In this document: positions 11,376 through 24,200 of the stretch, piece by piece
Layout of the letters: each line of letters opens with the position of its first letter
Position numbering within the stretch: position 1 is the first letter of the stretch
DNA from: Pigoraptor chileana
Lineage: Eukaryota > Opisthokonta > Filasterea
Direction of reading: 5' to 3'
Assembly (NCBI GenBank): GCA_943704495.1
Contig: CALSCR010000057.1
Location: forward strand, 1 to 64,000
Length of the DNA: 64,000 bases
Notes under the pieces: generated by a model
Database searches by the model: none
Told to the model about the DNA's origin: nothing
What the model saw: only the letters and a program-made list of their open reading frames with translations
Made by a program: the position numbers and the translations under genes

Positions 11376-14300
11376 ATGGCTAACATCGGCCAGCGTCGGC
11401 GCAGTGCGCAATCACTTGCTCTGGCGGAGGACGACCGTCCGGATGCCGAAAAAGAGGCAGAGCGCCGACTGCGACAGCTCCGCACCAAGCTGGTGAGAGT
11501 AATGTGACGTGTATGTGCGCGTTGCGCTGTGATTGCTGCTTGTTATCGAATGCCGTGTGACAGTGTCTTCTTGTGACTGCGTACTTTCACACAACGGGAA
11601 GTTATCTGAATATAGTGTCGTCGTCGGAGGGTTCACGCACTTGATGATTCTTTTCTGGGGCCTTCTTAGAACTGGACATTACATGCATCTAATGCATCTG
11701 ATGTATGGAATCCGCAGGGTGATGGAGCGGCGAGTCCGAGCGGGTCCATCTCGTCGCCTGCTGGCGGTAGGTCTCCGTCGACGCTTCCTCGGCCCGTTGG
11801 GAGCGTGCTGGATTTGAAAAAGACGTGGGTGAAGCTAGACACTGCCATTAAGCGGAAGCGACAGCTCCTGCAGCAGCTGCGGTCCATCGACGCCGCTGTG
11901 CCCGTGTGGTCGTCCGATCAAATCGGGCAGTTGTTGCAATCGGCACCCTTTTCGAAGGATCTCAAGGTGTATGCGGATGATGATCGTTTGGGAGAATTTA
12001 ATCCCGCGCTCGACAAGTATAGCGTTAATGGGAAACTGGAGCTTGTGCTGCTGCAGAATGCGCAATTGCAGCAGATTCTTATGCAGACGATGTACTCGCA
12101 GCAGCAACAGCAGCAGCAATACCAACAACCACCGCATCGACAACAACAACAACAGCAACAACAACAGCAACAGCAACAACAACAGCAGCAGCAGTACGCC
12201 CAATCGCAGGGTTATGGACAGCAGGAGCCGCAGTACTTGGGACAGAATGGAGAGGGAGTCCGTGGCGGCGACGCATACGGGGGTTACTACGGCCAGGACG
12301 GCAATCTTCAGGCTGGGTACTACTATGATCCCTACCAAGGCATCTACTATTATGTCGACGAAGCCGGTCAGTACTACCTCGTGCACGACCCGGATGCAGA
12401 CGTCTCAGGGCACTTTGCGAACACTGTGTCGCAACTGTCACTCGAGGCACAGAACCCAGCATATTACCAGCAGCAACAGCAGCAATTGCAGCAGCAGCAG
12501 CAAGGGCAGGGCAAAGGGGCTGCGCTCAATGCAAAGCGCCCGCTGCCCAATATTGCATCCGCGGGCGATGGCGGCGGCGGCGGGGACGAGGGTCGATTTG
12601 TCTCGGAGCAATGGGACCAGGCACAGCATGCACACCAGCACGTCGACAACACACGCGCAGCCAATCTGCGCCGGTCGCAGCCACTCGGTGCGGTTGACTT
12701 TCCACCGCGCCTGAGACTGCGCCACTACTGCCTCATGTCCGTCTTTGTTGTGTTTCTTCGACGCCACGCGGAATTGTCACGTGCTGCACGCATGATGAAG
12801 GCGAGCGAAATGGGCGTCGCAATCGACAGATGCAGTGGGACCATTATCGAATACTTTTCAAAACAAAATCCCATACTCAAGGTCGTTGCGATCGCGACAA
12901 GCGAGGCTTCGGAAGATTTTCTTGTGAAGGAGGGACTGTTTTCGAGCCAGAAGAAACGGCAAGCGGCTGTGGAAGTGGTCAACGAGAGTCTCTCTCGGGT
13001 GATATCGTGCATTTGTGGATTCATGGTGGGTTCGCAGTTTCACCTACAATGTTATGCGTTCGTATAAAACAAGTGTGGTTGTGCCTGTTAACTTGATGTG
13101 GATGTTTGGCGTGTGTGTGTGCGCGCGCGATGCGACAGTCTACCCACAACACAAACTTGGGACATCCATCACTCATTACGAACACACGCACACTCTACAC
13201 AAACACAACCACTCACACAAACATACACACAAACATGCGCACTACGCAGCCGTCCATTGCCAACGGACCCAAGAACCCAGATGCGCGGCTTATGATTAGG
13301 ATGTTCACAAACAAAACTGCGTTTCCACCGCATTACATTTGGAAGGCGGAGAAGGTTTGTGTGTGTGCATATATAGTGTGCATTGTGGTTCAATGCCAAC
13401 AGTGCTCGCTCTGTGCTGTCGGGTGAGGCACTCGGTTCTTGCTTTGTTTGTAACTCAACCGTGTTGCGGGGGTGTCCAGCGGAGGACCTCTCTGTTGTCA
13501 CTGTCCATTAACATGTGTTTACTTTTGCACCGTTCAACTCTCGCCATTTCCTTCCACTGCTTACCACTGGACAATCGCATGCTTTACAGGACCTTTTGGA
13601 CTTCAACCGAGTCTATGAAACACGGAATGTCACGTTCCAACACGCGCGTCTGTTGCTGCTCGACTTTGTGATTGTACGCGTGCTGCTGATGCAGGTGGGC
13701 AGTTGTTGGTTTGTTGTCGGAGACGAGCAGAGTGGCCGGGCTGGCTCCATGTACTGTGTTCCGTGTTGTTGCTTGCTGCTACCCATGCACCGCTATTGTT
13801 ATGAAACTGTCATTTCTTCGGAGGATGCCTCTGTGCACTTGGTACGCTTCATTCATGCCCCAAAATACAACAGCACGCACAACACACCATACACTGCACC
13901 ACACAACACAAACGACACAAAGCTGACGCACAACACTTTGTACTTTCGTATTTAAACGTGCGACACAGACGCTGCTTGACTTTGGCGCCAGTCCCCTCTA
14001 TGAGGACCTGAGACCGACTAGCCGCGGCGAGAATAACATTCGGGTCATTGCGTCGCTTGTCTACAGAGTCACACGTGGTTCGATACTGAACGAGGGCGTC
14101 GTCATGGTGAGTGCGCGCGTGCGTCTGCCCCTATCGTAGTAGACAAGCTGCATGGCTATTCCTCTCGTTTACATTTGTGGAGTCCATGGGCACAGCGCCT
14201 ATGACTTGAATCCTACATCTCGTTCACATTCTCATGACAAATTTCAACCCTCCCCCCCCCTCCCCGGTCACACACACGCACTCGAATATAAAGGAATTTG

Positions 14301-14598
14301 CAAGCGAGACTTCAAAACACTTCTTTGACGACAACACCATGAAGCACGTGTACAAGAACTGCGCCTCGCACATTGATGATATGCAGGTGGGTAATGCTTT
14401 TTACGATATTAACAGTCACGTACATACACACAAAATGCCCATCTCTAAGCACCCTGTGGTTATGACTGATGAACCGAACATCCGTATATTTTTGCTCCAC
14501 AGGTGCGACTTCGCGAGTGGGCCAACGTCTTTATCACGGAGCTCAAGAACATTGCGCTGCAAATCAAAAATTCTGGGGATCAGGATGGCGCCGTATGA
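11376..14598 (+). CDS. poly-Q and OCRE-motif protein with a long helical C-terminus, 7 exons
   Basis: Exons are 11376-11492, 11718-13025, 13250-13354, 13590-13694, 13969-14106, 14294-14386 and 14503-14598, all phase 0, 653 residues. An N-terminal charged helix (EKEAERRLRQLRTKL) is followed by a Ser/Pro linker. A second helical block (LDLKKTWVKLDTAIKRKRQL) comes next, then poly-Gln near residues 170-200. Residues about 228-252 form an OCRE-type tyrosine repeat (YYYDPYQGIYYYVDEAGQYY), a motif otherwise found in RNA-processing factors. A second Q-rich stretch follows. The last 300 residues are predominantly helical. The order of short matches there (PILKxxxxAT, SRVISCIC, TSKHFFDDNTMKHV) recalls CYRI/FAM49 DUF1394 proteins, which bind Rac1. 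That resemblance is weak, and I do not assign the family. Function unknown. Confidence 0.75.
14176..14221 (-). repeat. intronic copy of the 50-bp dispersed repeat, minus orientation
   Basis: The copy lies in intron 5 of the OCRE gene. On the plus strand it reads GTGGAGTCCATGGGCACAGC and continues to CCTACATCTC, the reverse complement of the copies at 2041, 50932 and 55271. It is antisense to the host transcript. Confidence 0.85.
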
Positions 14599-15265
14599 GC
14601 GGCTGCTGCATCGCCACTGAACACAAAAGGCCAAACCAGGCATCTAGATCTAATTTCGTTTGCGTGTACATATTACGTTTTCTGCGGGATCCATAAATTG
14701 AATTTAAGATAGATACAGTTGCGGCAAGGACCATAAATTGAATGTTGTCACGAGGGCCAGAGCAGTCAAGCCGATTAGATCCACTTGACCTCACCCACGC
14801 ACTATTGCTCTGCGACATATTTTCTCATCACAGATAAGCGCAAGCACATGCTGCACATTGCCTGTGTTGGGCCTCTCCCTAGCTCCGTTCAACTCCACGT
14901 GGACTTTGCGTGCACGTGTGTGTCTGTGTGCATACTGCACCATCGAGGCGGACGAACTCGTCGGGGCGCATACCATTCACCACCAGCCAATCACAGCACG
15001 CTGTCCGTTGCCACGGGAGATGAGATAGGGTTATCTAACCCTAACCCTCACCATACACACGTGACTAAGGCTTATGTTGGGAAATAGACTGCTTTCTTCA
15101 TCACTGTCTACTTCATCCTACCACGCATCAAAACTCAGAATCAACACACTAAAAAACATTGCATAGTAGTTCGTTGGATGCAATAGAACCAACAATAATA
15201 GAGAGCCGTAGAAGTAGATAGCCTGGTCTAAGTTGACTGCGTGCAGTCTATATCGAAATCGCAGA
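14599..15265. other. intergenic region
   Basis: No gene seen. It contains a direct repeat of CCATAAATTGAAT (about 14691 and 14730). A short TAACCCTAACCCTC stretch at 15036-15049 looks like two telomere-type units and is probably chance. It should carry the promoter of the giant gene downstream. Confidence 0.45.
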
Positions 15266-18200
15266 ATGGCCAATGTGGGCGACAACGCCGCGTCGAGACG
15301 CAGGTTGATGCACATGCGACAGGATCCATCGCGCACTTCAACGGCAACGCCCTCACCAACTGGCGAAAAGGAGCTTGTGGAGCTCTTTCCGATTGCATCG
15401 GTTGGGTCTCGTGCGAATGCCACGACGTATTCAAACTCACGACCGAAGGGTGTTGCAGACGCATGGATGCCTGTGGCAGCGCCGGCGGAAGACAATTCAT
15501 GGACTGCCCAAACACCTGCAGGGCACTCGACTCTTGCACAGACACCCTTCTCGCACGATGCGCGGCCTGCAAAATCTAGTGGTGAGCAGACGAACCTGCC
15601 GGTATCCTTTCCGGACCCGACGCGGGCGGGCAGTGCGACGAAGGCCAATAAGAAAGGACGGCCGAGTCCGACGCAGCCACGGGCGCCTGCATCGCCGCGA
15701 TGGGCGACACCAAACTCGAGAGGTCGACCGCATTCACCAAAGGTGGGCTGCCATTTTGCATTTGCGGTGCTATTTTGCTGATCATATTCATCCTTATTCA
15801 ATGGCGTCGTTGCATGGACTCCACATACTGCTTTTTCTCTCATATTTGCTATATTTTGCTGCCCGTTGCGTTGATTCAACAGCGAGGACAGTCAGGCAAG
15901 AATGCAACAACCGAGATCGACGACGACCCTTTCTACAACGCGGAGACCTACGAGTACTTGCGCGAATATGCGCGGCAGCGACCGGCTGGCCTACCCATCG
16001 GCAACATAGCCGCCATTGCGTGGGAGGATGCACGACAGGCCTCCACAGACGACGTCAATGCAGCCTCGGAGACACCTGCTCCCCAAACTCCGCTCACTCG
16101 CAGCACACACACACCGCGGCGAAGGCCCAATACGCACGCACAAGGAAGTACTCCTTCCGTTGTCGCTCTGTCTGCATCACACGGCTCCATATCGGGATTT
16201 TCGCTGCTTTCTGACGACGACGATCGGACTGCGACGCCTCGCGAATCACTGCCGATGTCAACGCCGTCTTCATCATCGCGACCGCGGAAACTGCCTCTCA
16301 CAACGCCCCCTGGAGATACGTTTGCGCAAACGTCTCGAAAAGGACGTCCAGGGAGCCCCACACACTCTCCCGTGCGCCCCGATCCTCTTGTTGGGGGTCT
16401 GGAAGAGATCCTGATCGGGCTTGCGGCGTCGCATCGTGTGGCGACTGAGCACAAGGGCCAAATGCGAATGATTACCGCGCAGTGTCTGGACGTCACGCGG
16501 CAACTCCACGGACTCAATTCTGACGAGTATGCCAAGAAAACGGTGCGCTTGCAGAAGCTGCTTCATGATCCGCCGGCGGAAACCGACCCGAATGTTCTCC
16601 GCTCACTCGGACTCGACCCAAAGAGCCCCGCCGAGCGCGCCACTCGCCCCGAGCCACACCGCATACTCTCGCGACCCACAACGGCAACTTCGCACAGGGC
16701 TCATCGTCCGTCCTCGTCCTCGAGGCACGAATCGCCCGATGCGACTGTGGTTGTCGAGGATGGTGCCGTCGACGTCAATGCGGAGCCGAACAGTAGTGCC
16801 AAGTCGGTATCCAAGCCCGGTTGTGTCGCTGATATCCACGCGGTCGTAGAACAAACGCAAGCGCCCACCGCTGAAAACAAAGTGGCAGCGACGCCACCAA
16901 ACGAACCAAAGCCGTCAATGACACGGAAATCGCCGCAGAAGCGTGACAAAGGCTCTTCACACAAGAAGGGAGACAGGGGCCAGAGGAGTGCCGCTGCAGA
17001 TGCAGACGTCGCACCCGCATCAGTGCCCGCCGATGCCATCCACAGCGACAGGGCAGAGGACGCCCACAACACAGTATCGACAACCACACCGATCGCCGCG
17101 ATGATTGCCATGGTCGCGATGGAGAGCGAAGGGCAAAGTGCAGATGTACCCCTGACGCCACTTGCCGACAATGAGCTCACAGCGCCAGTCGGCAGTTTTG
17201 CGGAATCGTCCGAATCTGCACCATCGAAAAAGTCGCCAAGTGAGCAGCAATTAGAGGTACCCATCGCTCCGCAGAGTGAGATGGCGACCGAACTTTCGCC
17301 GACTGAGGAGAGGCAAGTTGAGCTGCAGACGGAGCTACGGAGTGAGACGCCGACTGATCATGAGACGCCGAGTGACCATGAGACGCCGAGTGACCATGAG
17401 ACGCCGACTGACCGTGAGACGCCGACTTACCATGATACGATGACTGACCATGAGACGACTGACCATGAGACGACTGACCATGAGACGCCGACTGACCATG
17501 AAACGCCGGCCGAGCGATCGGAAGAGAAGCCAGTTGAGCTGCAGATGGAATTACGGAGCGAAACACCGATGGAAGCATTGCCCTCTCAGCACGAAAGTGA
17601 GAGAGCGGTGGAGGCAATGCCGTCAGCAGCAGCGTGGAGCCCACAGACAAATCCTGCCGCCAATACCCCGGATGCGCGCAGGCCGCACACTGAATTGCTT
17701 GCATCGACCGCTTTGAATCGGATGCGCGCGGGACGCTTTGTGCGCGTGTTTGTGTCGTCGACATTCAAGTAAGTTGCACTGATGCTCAACGTGTTGCGTG
17801 CTGCGAATACTTCTCTGGGTTCTTCATGCGCTGCGCTCACTTTTTGCTGCCGCAAATAGCTTTTTCGGTGGCGTTATTAGACATTTGATGCCGACAAAAT
17901 ATCATATTGAACGGGAACTGCATTCTTTACGGCAGGGATATGGCAAGCGAGCGGGACCACGTGATCGGAGATGCATTTGCACGGCTTGGACGGCTGTGCC
18001 GTCAGCGTGGCGTGTCCTTTTCGGAGATTGACTTGAGATGGGGCATCACCGGTTCGTCATTTCAAGCGTGCATTTCTAGTGCAGTGCGTCTGATTGTTAT
18101 CAATTGTTATGCCTCACAGTGACACTGACGATGGATCTTCGCCTTTGTATTGCTACTTCCCTCTTTCTTTAAACACGCACAATCACACATACACACATAC

Positions 18201-21200
18201 ACACACACACACACCTTGCGCCCTACACTACGACAAATCCGCAGAGGAGCAAGCCAAGCAAGGAGAAACGATCTCCATCTGCCTCAATATGATTGACAAA
18301 TGTTTGCCTTACTTTGTGGGCATTCTTGGCAACCGATATGGATGGCACGGCACAAAAGACGATGCTGCGTTTGCCGCAACACTCGAAAATGCCACCGGCG
18401 CATATCCCTGGCTTACATCATGGGCCGACAGGTCCGTAACGGAGCTCGAAATCCGACACGCGGCGCTCAACCAGGACTACCGAAAGCTCGGCGAACCCCT
18501 TTCGCGGGTGACATTCTTCATCAGCGCAAAGGAAGCGTCGCGTGACGAGGGCGAGGGAGAAGAGGCGGGCGAAAAGCTTAGGCGACTGAAAGATGAGATC
18601 CGAGACTCCGGGTACCGGTGTCAGCGGTATGCCGCCCCTGAGGAGCTCGGGAGGGAGGTGTACCGTTTGCTTGAGGAGCAAATCATGCGCGATTTCCCCG
18701 AGACAGACGTCACCGATGCTGTGCTTGCCATGCAGCGCACGCACGAGGCGTACTTGCAAGGGCACTGCTCGCCCACATATCAGCGGGACGACGGGTGCAT
18801 GTCGCGACTGTCTTCTCTTGTGCACGCGCGCACGCCGGGATCTGTGTTTGTCGTGTCGGAACCGGGCCTTGGAAAGTCGTCTCTGATGGCCAACTGGATT
18901 CGGGAGCAGGGAATGGGCTACATTGATGCGTCGCCGTCTTCGTCTTCGTCTTCATCGACGCCACCTGCCGATCCGACGTCGTCGAAGCATCCGGGGTGCC
19001 GGTGCCTGTACTGGTTTGTCGCGGCGTCGCCCTCGTGCTCATCTCCGCTCAAAATGCTTCTCAGCCTCTGCGCGATGCTTGGCAGATGGCTGGGCGTCAA
19101 GGATGCAGTGATCAACGCGCTGGACCGCACGGGCAGCCTGGAACAAGTCACAAAGAACTTCATCAATCTGCTGCAGCAGGCGGCGCGCACCACCAGCGAG
19201 GAAACCCCCGGAGGTCGCCTCGTCTTTGTGGTTGACGGCCTCGACGAGCTAGGCCAAGATGTCGCGGCGGGAACAGGCTGCGATGCAGACCACACTGATT
19301 GGATTGCGCGGGTGCTTGATGCACAGGCGCTGATGCCCGAGTGCCTGCGCTTTGTGGCGACGCACGTGACCGGGTGGGAGGGGGCTGCGCGGCTCGTGGC
19401 GCCTGCGCATACGGGGGGTGTTGGGCGACGGACGCACGCCTACGAAGTTGTTGCCCTCCGTCCCTTTACGCGCACACAGTCGGACTCGATGATTAGCCAG
19501 TTTGGAAGCATATACGGCAAGACCTGGTCCCCTCGGCAGCACAGTGCCCTCTATGGCGGAATGATGCCGGTGGCAAGGGCGAATCCAATGTTCCTCGCAC
19601 TCGTGCTCGACACACTGCGCGTCCACGCAACTTTCGAGAGTGCAGATTCGCTCGCCGAGTCACTGTCGTCGTGCAGCGACGTCGAAGACCTCGTAGACTC
19701 CCTCTTTGGGCATCTGGAGTCACGGCTTGCTTCCCGCCTGCCGACCGATGCCAAGCACTCACCGCAGGAGTTGGCAAAGACTATTGTGGGCAAGCTTGTG
19801 CGCAAGGTGTCTCTTGTGCAGGAAAGCGTGCGCTACGCCGACGTTGCCGAGCTTGTGTCTGCCGACCTCTCCGCAATGGGGCTGGGAGACGCGTGGTCAC
19901 GTGTGCACGAGGTACTCATTCTATCGCAGAGCCTCATTGCAAACGACGGCGACGATCGCGTGTTTTTCCCGCACTATCTCGTCCGATCGGTTGCCCTGCG
20001 AAGGTATTGCGGCGATGCTGCAATGGAGAGGGAAGCGGCCGCAGAAATCTCCGCATACATTGACTCGAAGCTCGAAGACGACGATGACAATTATGAGCTT
20101 GGACGACTCGCGGCAGACCACCATCACGTGCTGAAGAAGCTAGGGGATGACGAAGCGAGCTCTCGGCTGGTTGAGTCTCTGGTCGCACTCCACACTCGCG
20201 CCGGCGGACAAACAGACATTGGCGTTGACGCGCAGATGGCAATGTGCGGACTTTCCGATGCGCAACTGACACAACTGTCGGCTTCGCTCTCGTCAGCCGT
20301 CAAAAGCGTCGAGGATTTTGGAAGGAGTGCGGCACGCACGCTCGAAACGGCTGTGCACACAATGATGAAGATGGGCTGCGAGAGCGACGGATTGTCGCTG
20401 CTCGTTGCCGTATCCAATCGCGCAAACGCAACCCACAACAGCGTTGCACTGGAGCTTTACCACAACGCGCTCGAGAAGTACGCCTCGCACCTTGAAGAAA
20501 GTTCGCTGAAGGACGACGCCGTGGCGCGCCAGCTGGAGCGCCTATCGAACAACATGGACAATCTCCTGTCGCGGGTCGCCCCGGATGCGCAGCCCACTCA
20601 TCAGACCACCGATGGCTCTGGCGGTGTTATTGCGCACATGCAGTTGCAGATACTCGACGCAAGCAGGGAAATTGCCAAATCATCGCCGCCAACCACGCCG
20701 CTGGGGGCACTCTCCAGGAAGATCGTTGCACGTGCCGACGCCGCCATTGTCCTGGAACGTGCGCGCGACACTGTGCGGGCAACACTGAATGCGCCGAGGG
20801 CGACGCGGGATGTCCGCCTGACGGAGGCCGCGGCGGCTATTGAAAAGTGCGCGAATGAATTGCGTGCCGTGGACGATGATGCACGTGGCGGCCGCGATGC
20901 TCTCCTCGGCGAACTTGTCTGTCAGGCAGGCGTCTGCGACCTCCTGCGTGCGCGCGCCAAGGACAGCGCGCTCATCACGCAAGGTTGCAACGCCGTGAAG
21001 ACCGGCAGGGGCATTGTGCTGCTGCACGGATTCATGCAAAAAGAGGCTATGTGGAGGGCACAGTATGCACTTGCCGTTCTCGACTACAAAATGCATCGGC
21101 ACGTCGATGCGTTTGATGCATGCGTCAAAGCGCGCGCCCACCACAACGGCGATAGCGACAAGGTTGCCGTCCCCGAGATTGACGCTCTGGAACACAAAAT

Positions 21201-24200
21201 ACGGCGCCAGTTGTTGACGCCCACGCTGTCCATCACGCAGCCGCCGACACAGCGCGCGCGATTCCTGGCCACGTGGTCTCTGGAATTCCGTCCGCACGAG
21301 AGCATGGGGCCGGTGAACATCCGTGTGGTGGCAAAGGCTGTCATTGCTCTGCCGGGGACGCCGGAGGAGATTGTCGTGCACGACAGCGGTGCGTCTGGGG
21401 TGGTTGCGGGAAAGACAATGTTCGATCTGCCGCACGGAATTTACTGCGTGAAAGTTGTGTCGTCTACTCTGCCAACCGAGAATGAAAAGAGTGCGCTGGA
21501 AAGGACTGTGGAAGCGATTGTGTCCTCATCGCCGACGACGGGTACGTTATGGTGTGAGTGTGGGCTGCTGTCTCGGCATGTTAGGACCTCTTTATTTCCC
21601 GTACTGGTGTGATGATTTCATAATTAATAATTCCACACCCACACCTACTCACATCAACACCCACACATGCACACATACAATCACACACACACACGCACTA
21701 TACGTGATGCAACAGGCCGACCCCTCCCGAAAGACGATCCAGATGCTGCCGAGAAATTCTGTCGCTCGTGCTCCACGTTCTGCGCCGAGTCTGGTCCATT
21801 GCGTGAGGCATACAACTGGCTGATAGGCGTGCGCGACGTCAAAGGGCGGAGCGCCGAGCTCGAGCTTGAACTCGGGAATTGTCTCATGGAGACCCGCGAG
21901 GACGGCAAGGACGACACGCTCATCCGCGAACACTTTACTGCCTGCATGGCACTGTGCGATGCCGACTGCGCGGCAAGTGCGTCCACTCTGGCTGTCGGGC
22001 ACGCCGCCGCCCTCGCCCTCGCTGACTTGCATCTCCGCCGCGGCAGTGGTGCGGAGGCTCTTTTGGCGGTCAATCGCGTGCTCAACGATGCGACCTGCGA
22101 CGGCGACAGAAAACGTGCCGGAATGAGTGCCGCTGCGCATGCGCGGCGACTGATGGATGATCCCGAGGGCGCCGCCCGGATGTTTGGCACAATGATCGAC
22201 CGGGCGCCGTGGGACTCGATGGCCCTTGTGTGCGCACTGCATGACGCGGGTGACCTCTTGGCGGCGCACGCAATTCTGCATCCGGGGGCTGGGTCGACGC
22301 CCAAGGACAGCTGGGGCTGGTGGGAAGTTCCATCGCCGAACATGCACTGGGCGCACGTGGGCCCGCACACGTGCGATTGGGAGGCAGCCGAGCCCTGCTG
22401 GCATCTCATACGCGCTGCGGTGTACGCCGCCGCGGGCGACTTTGACACTGCCGCAACACTCCGCCAAGCGGCTCGCGAGGCTATGCGCAACGTCAGCGAC
22501 AGTGGAGCATTTGCACTGCTGTCCGCATGGCAGGCACACGCTGAGACCATTTCACACGCACCGGACACAACGGATGCCGACCGACGCGCCAAGGACACGC
22601 GCGCCGCAGAGCAGATCAGAGCGAGCGTGGCAACTCTGGCCAGGCATGGGAGCCCACCCGCGTGGCGTGCGGGCATGCATGTGTGGACTGCAAACCTTCA
22701 GATGCGAGATGCACTCGTGCACGCGAGGCAGCGTCCCTCAGCAGAGAGTATGGCGAAAGTGCTGGCTGAGTACGACCTGGCCATCGCCGCGGGCGCATGT
22801 GCTTTCGACGCCCGCTGCGGCCGGGCGAGGGTCTTTTTGCACCTGCGTGACGTGCGGCAGGCGTGCGCAGAGCTGGCGATCGCGGACAGCGTGCGGCCTT
22901 CGAGTGCCTTGGTGGCCACGATGAGGGGGGAGGCGCTGTCGTGGATGTGCGATGCAGATGCAGCGGCGGAGCATTTCAAGCAGGCGCTGTCACGTGGCGA
23001 CGGAAACAGCGACGACACCGGGTTCGCTGCCTTTGACAGTGTGCTGGGGCTGCGGTGTGCGTCTGTCCGTGCCCGTGCGCTGGCGGGATTGGCGTGGACG
23101 CGTGTGCTCATGGACGATTGCAACGGTGGCGAAGAGTCTGCGAGGGAGGCTTGTGCATTGGCGGGCGCTCTGTTGTTGCCACTGGGCGCGCTGGCACTTG
23201 GCGCCGCACTTTCGCGCACTGAGATTGAGCTCGCCCACTCAGAAGTGGCGGATTGCTTGACGCGCGCGGCCGCCGATCCGCACTGGGCTGTGCATGCTCT
23301 ATGGCGACGTGCAGAATGGAGACAAGCTACCGGCGATGTCGTTGGTGCTGCGTCAGATTACGACGCGTTTGTCCCGAGTGCGGCGGGTGCGCCGTGCTTG
23401 CCGCCTGGAATGACTGTTGTGGATGCATGGTACCGCGCCGCGTCGTGTTACTGGCAAAAGGGTTCGTTTGGCCTCGCTGTTGACCGCGCAACGCACTGCA
23501 TTGCTGAGAAAGAGCACCCGCACAATGCATACCGTGTCAGGGGCAACGCCCTCCATCGCCTGGGCAAGACAACCGCGGCTGTTACGGAGAGGGAGAAGTT
23601 TCTTGCGCGGGCAGTCAATGACTTTTCGCACATGATTGGCGTCGACCCCCGCGACATGCACGCGCTCCGCATGCGAGGCGTGTGCCAGCGTGCACGTGGC
23701 CGTCCCGAGCTTTCCTTGGACGACCACGACGCCGACGTCGCCTTAAATCCCACAGATCCCGTCGCATTGTACGAGCGCGCCAAATCGAGGTTCTCTGCAA
23801 AGATGATGCAGCCCGCGGCCGACGATGTGGATGCGGCGCTTAAAATCGACCCCACTTTTGTGCGTGCGCGGGCTCTCCGTGCGCACGTGCACGCACGCGA
23901 AAAAAAATGGGCGGATGCCGCGAGCAACTATGCACTCGTGTCGAAGGAGCATCTTGCGGAGAGAAAGCGAGCGCTGGTATCATTCGAGTATGCAGAGTGT
24001 CTTTTTGCACTCGCACGCTACGAAGATGCTGCCCACGAATACGGCGATGCACTGTCGAGACCGCGCTTCATCGGCGACGCCAGTGTGTGTGTCGCCCACA
24101 CACGACGCGCAATATGCTGGCTGCGGAAAGGGCTGCATGATGCGGCGCAGACTGAGCTGAAGGAGGCACGTGAGCCCAGATCGGCCGAGTGGCATTGGTG

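Noticed and set aside
15036-15049. Telomere-like TAACCCTAACCC
   Set aside because: Only two units within a normal intergenic spacer; no longer interstitial telomere tract.
15118-15879. 253-residue open frame on the minus strand
   Set aside because: It overlaps exon 1 and intron 1 of the giant gene, contains no motif, and its composition mirrors the coding strand.
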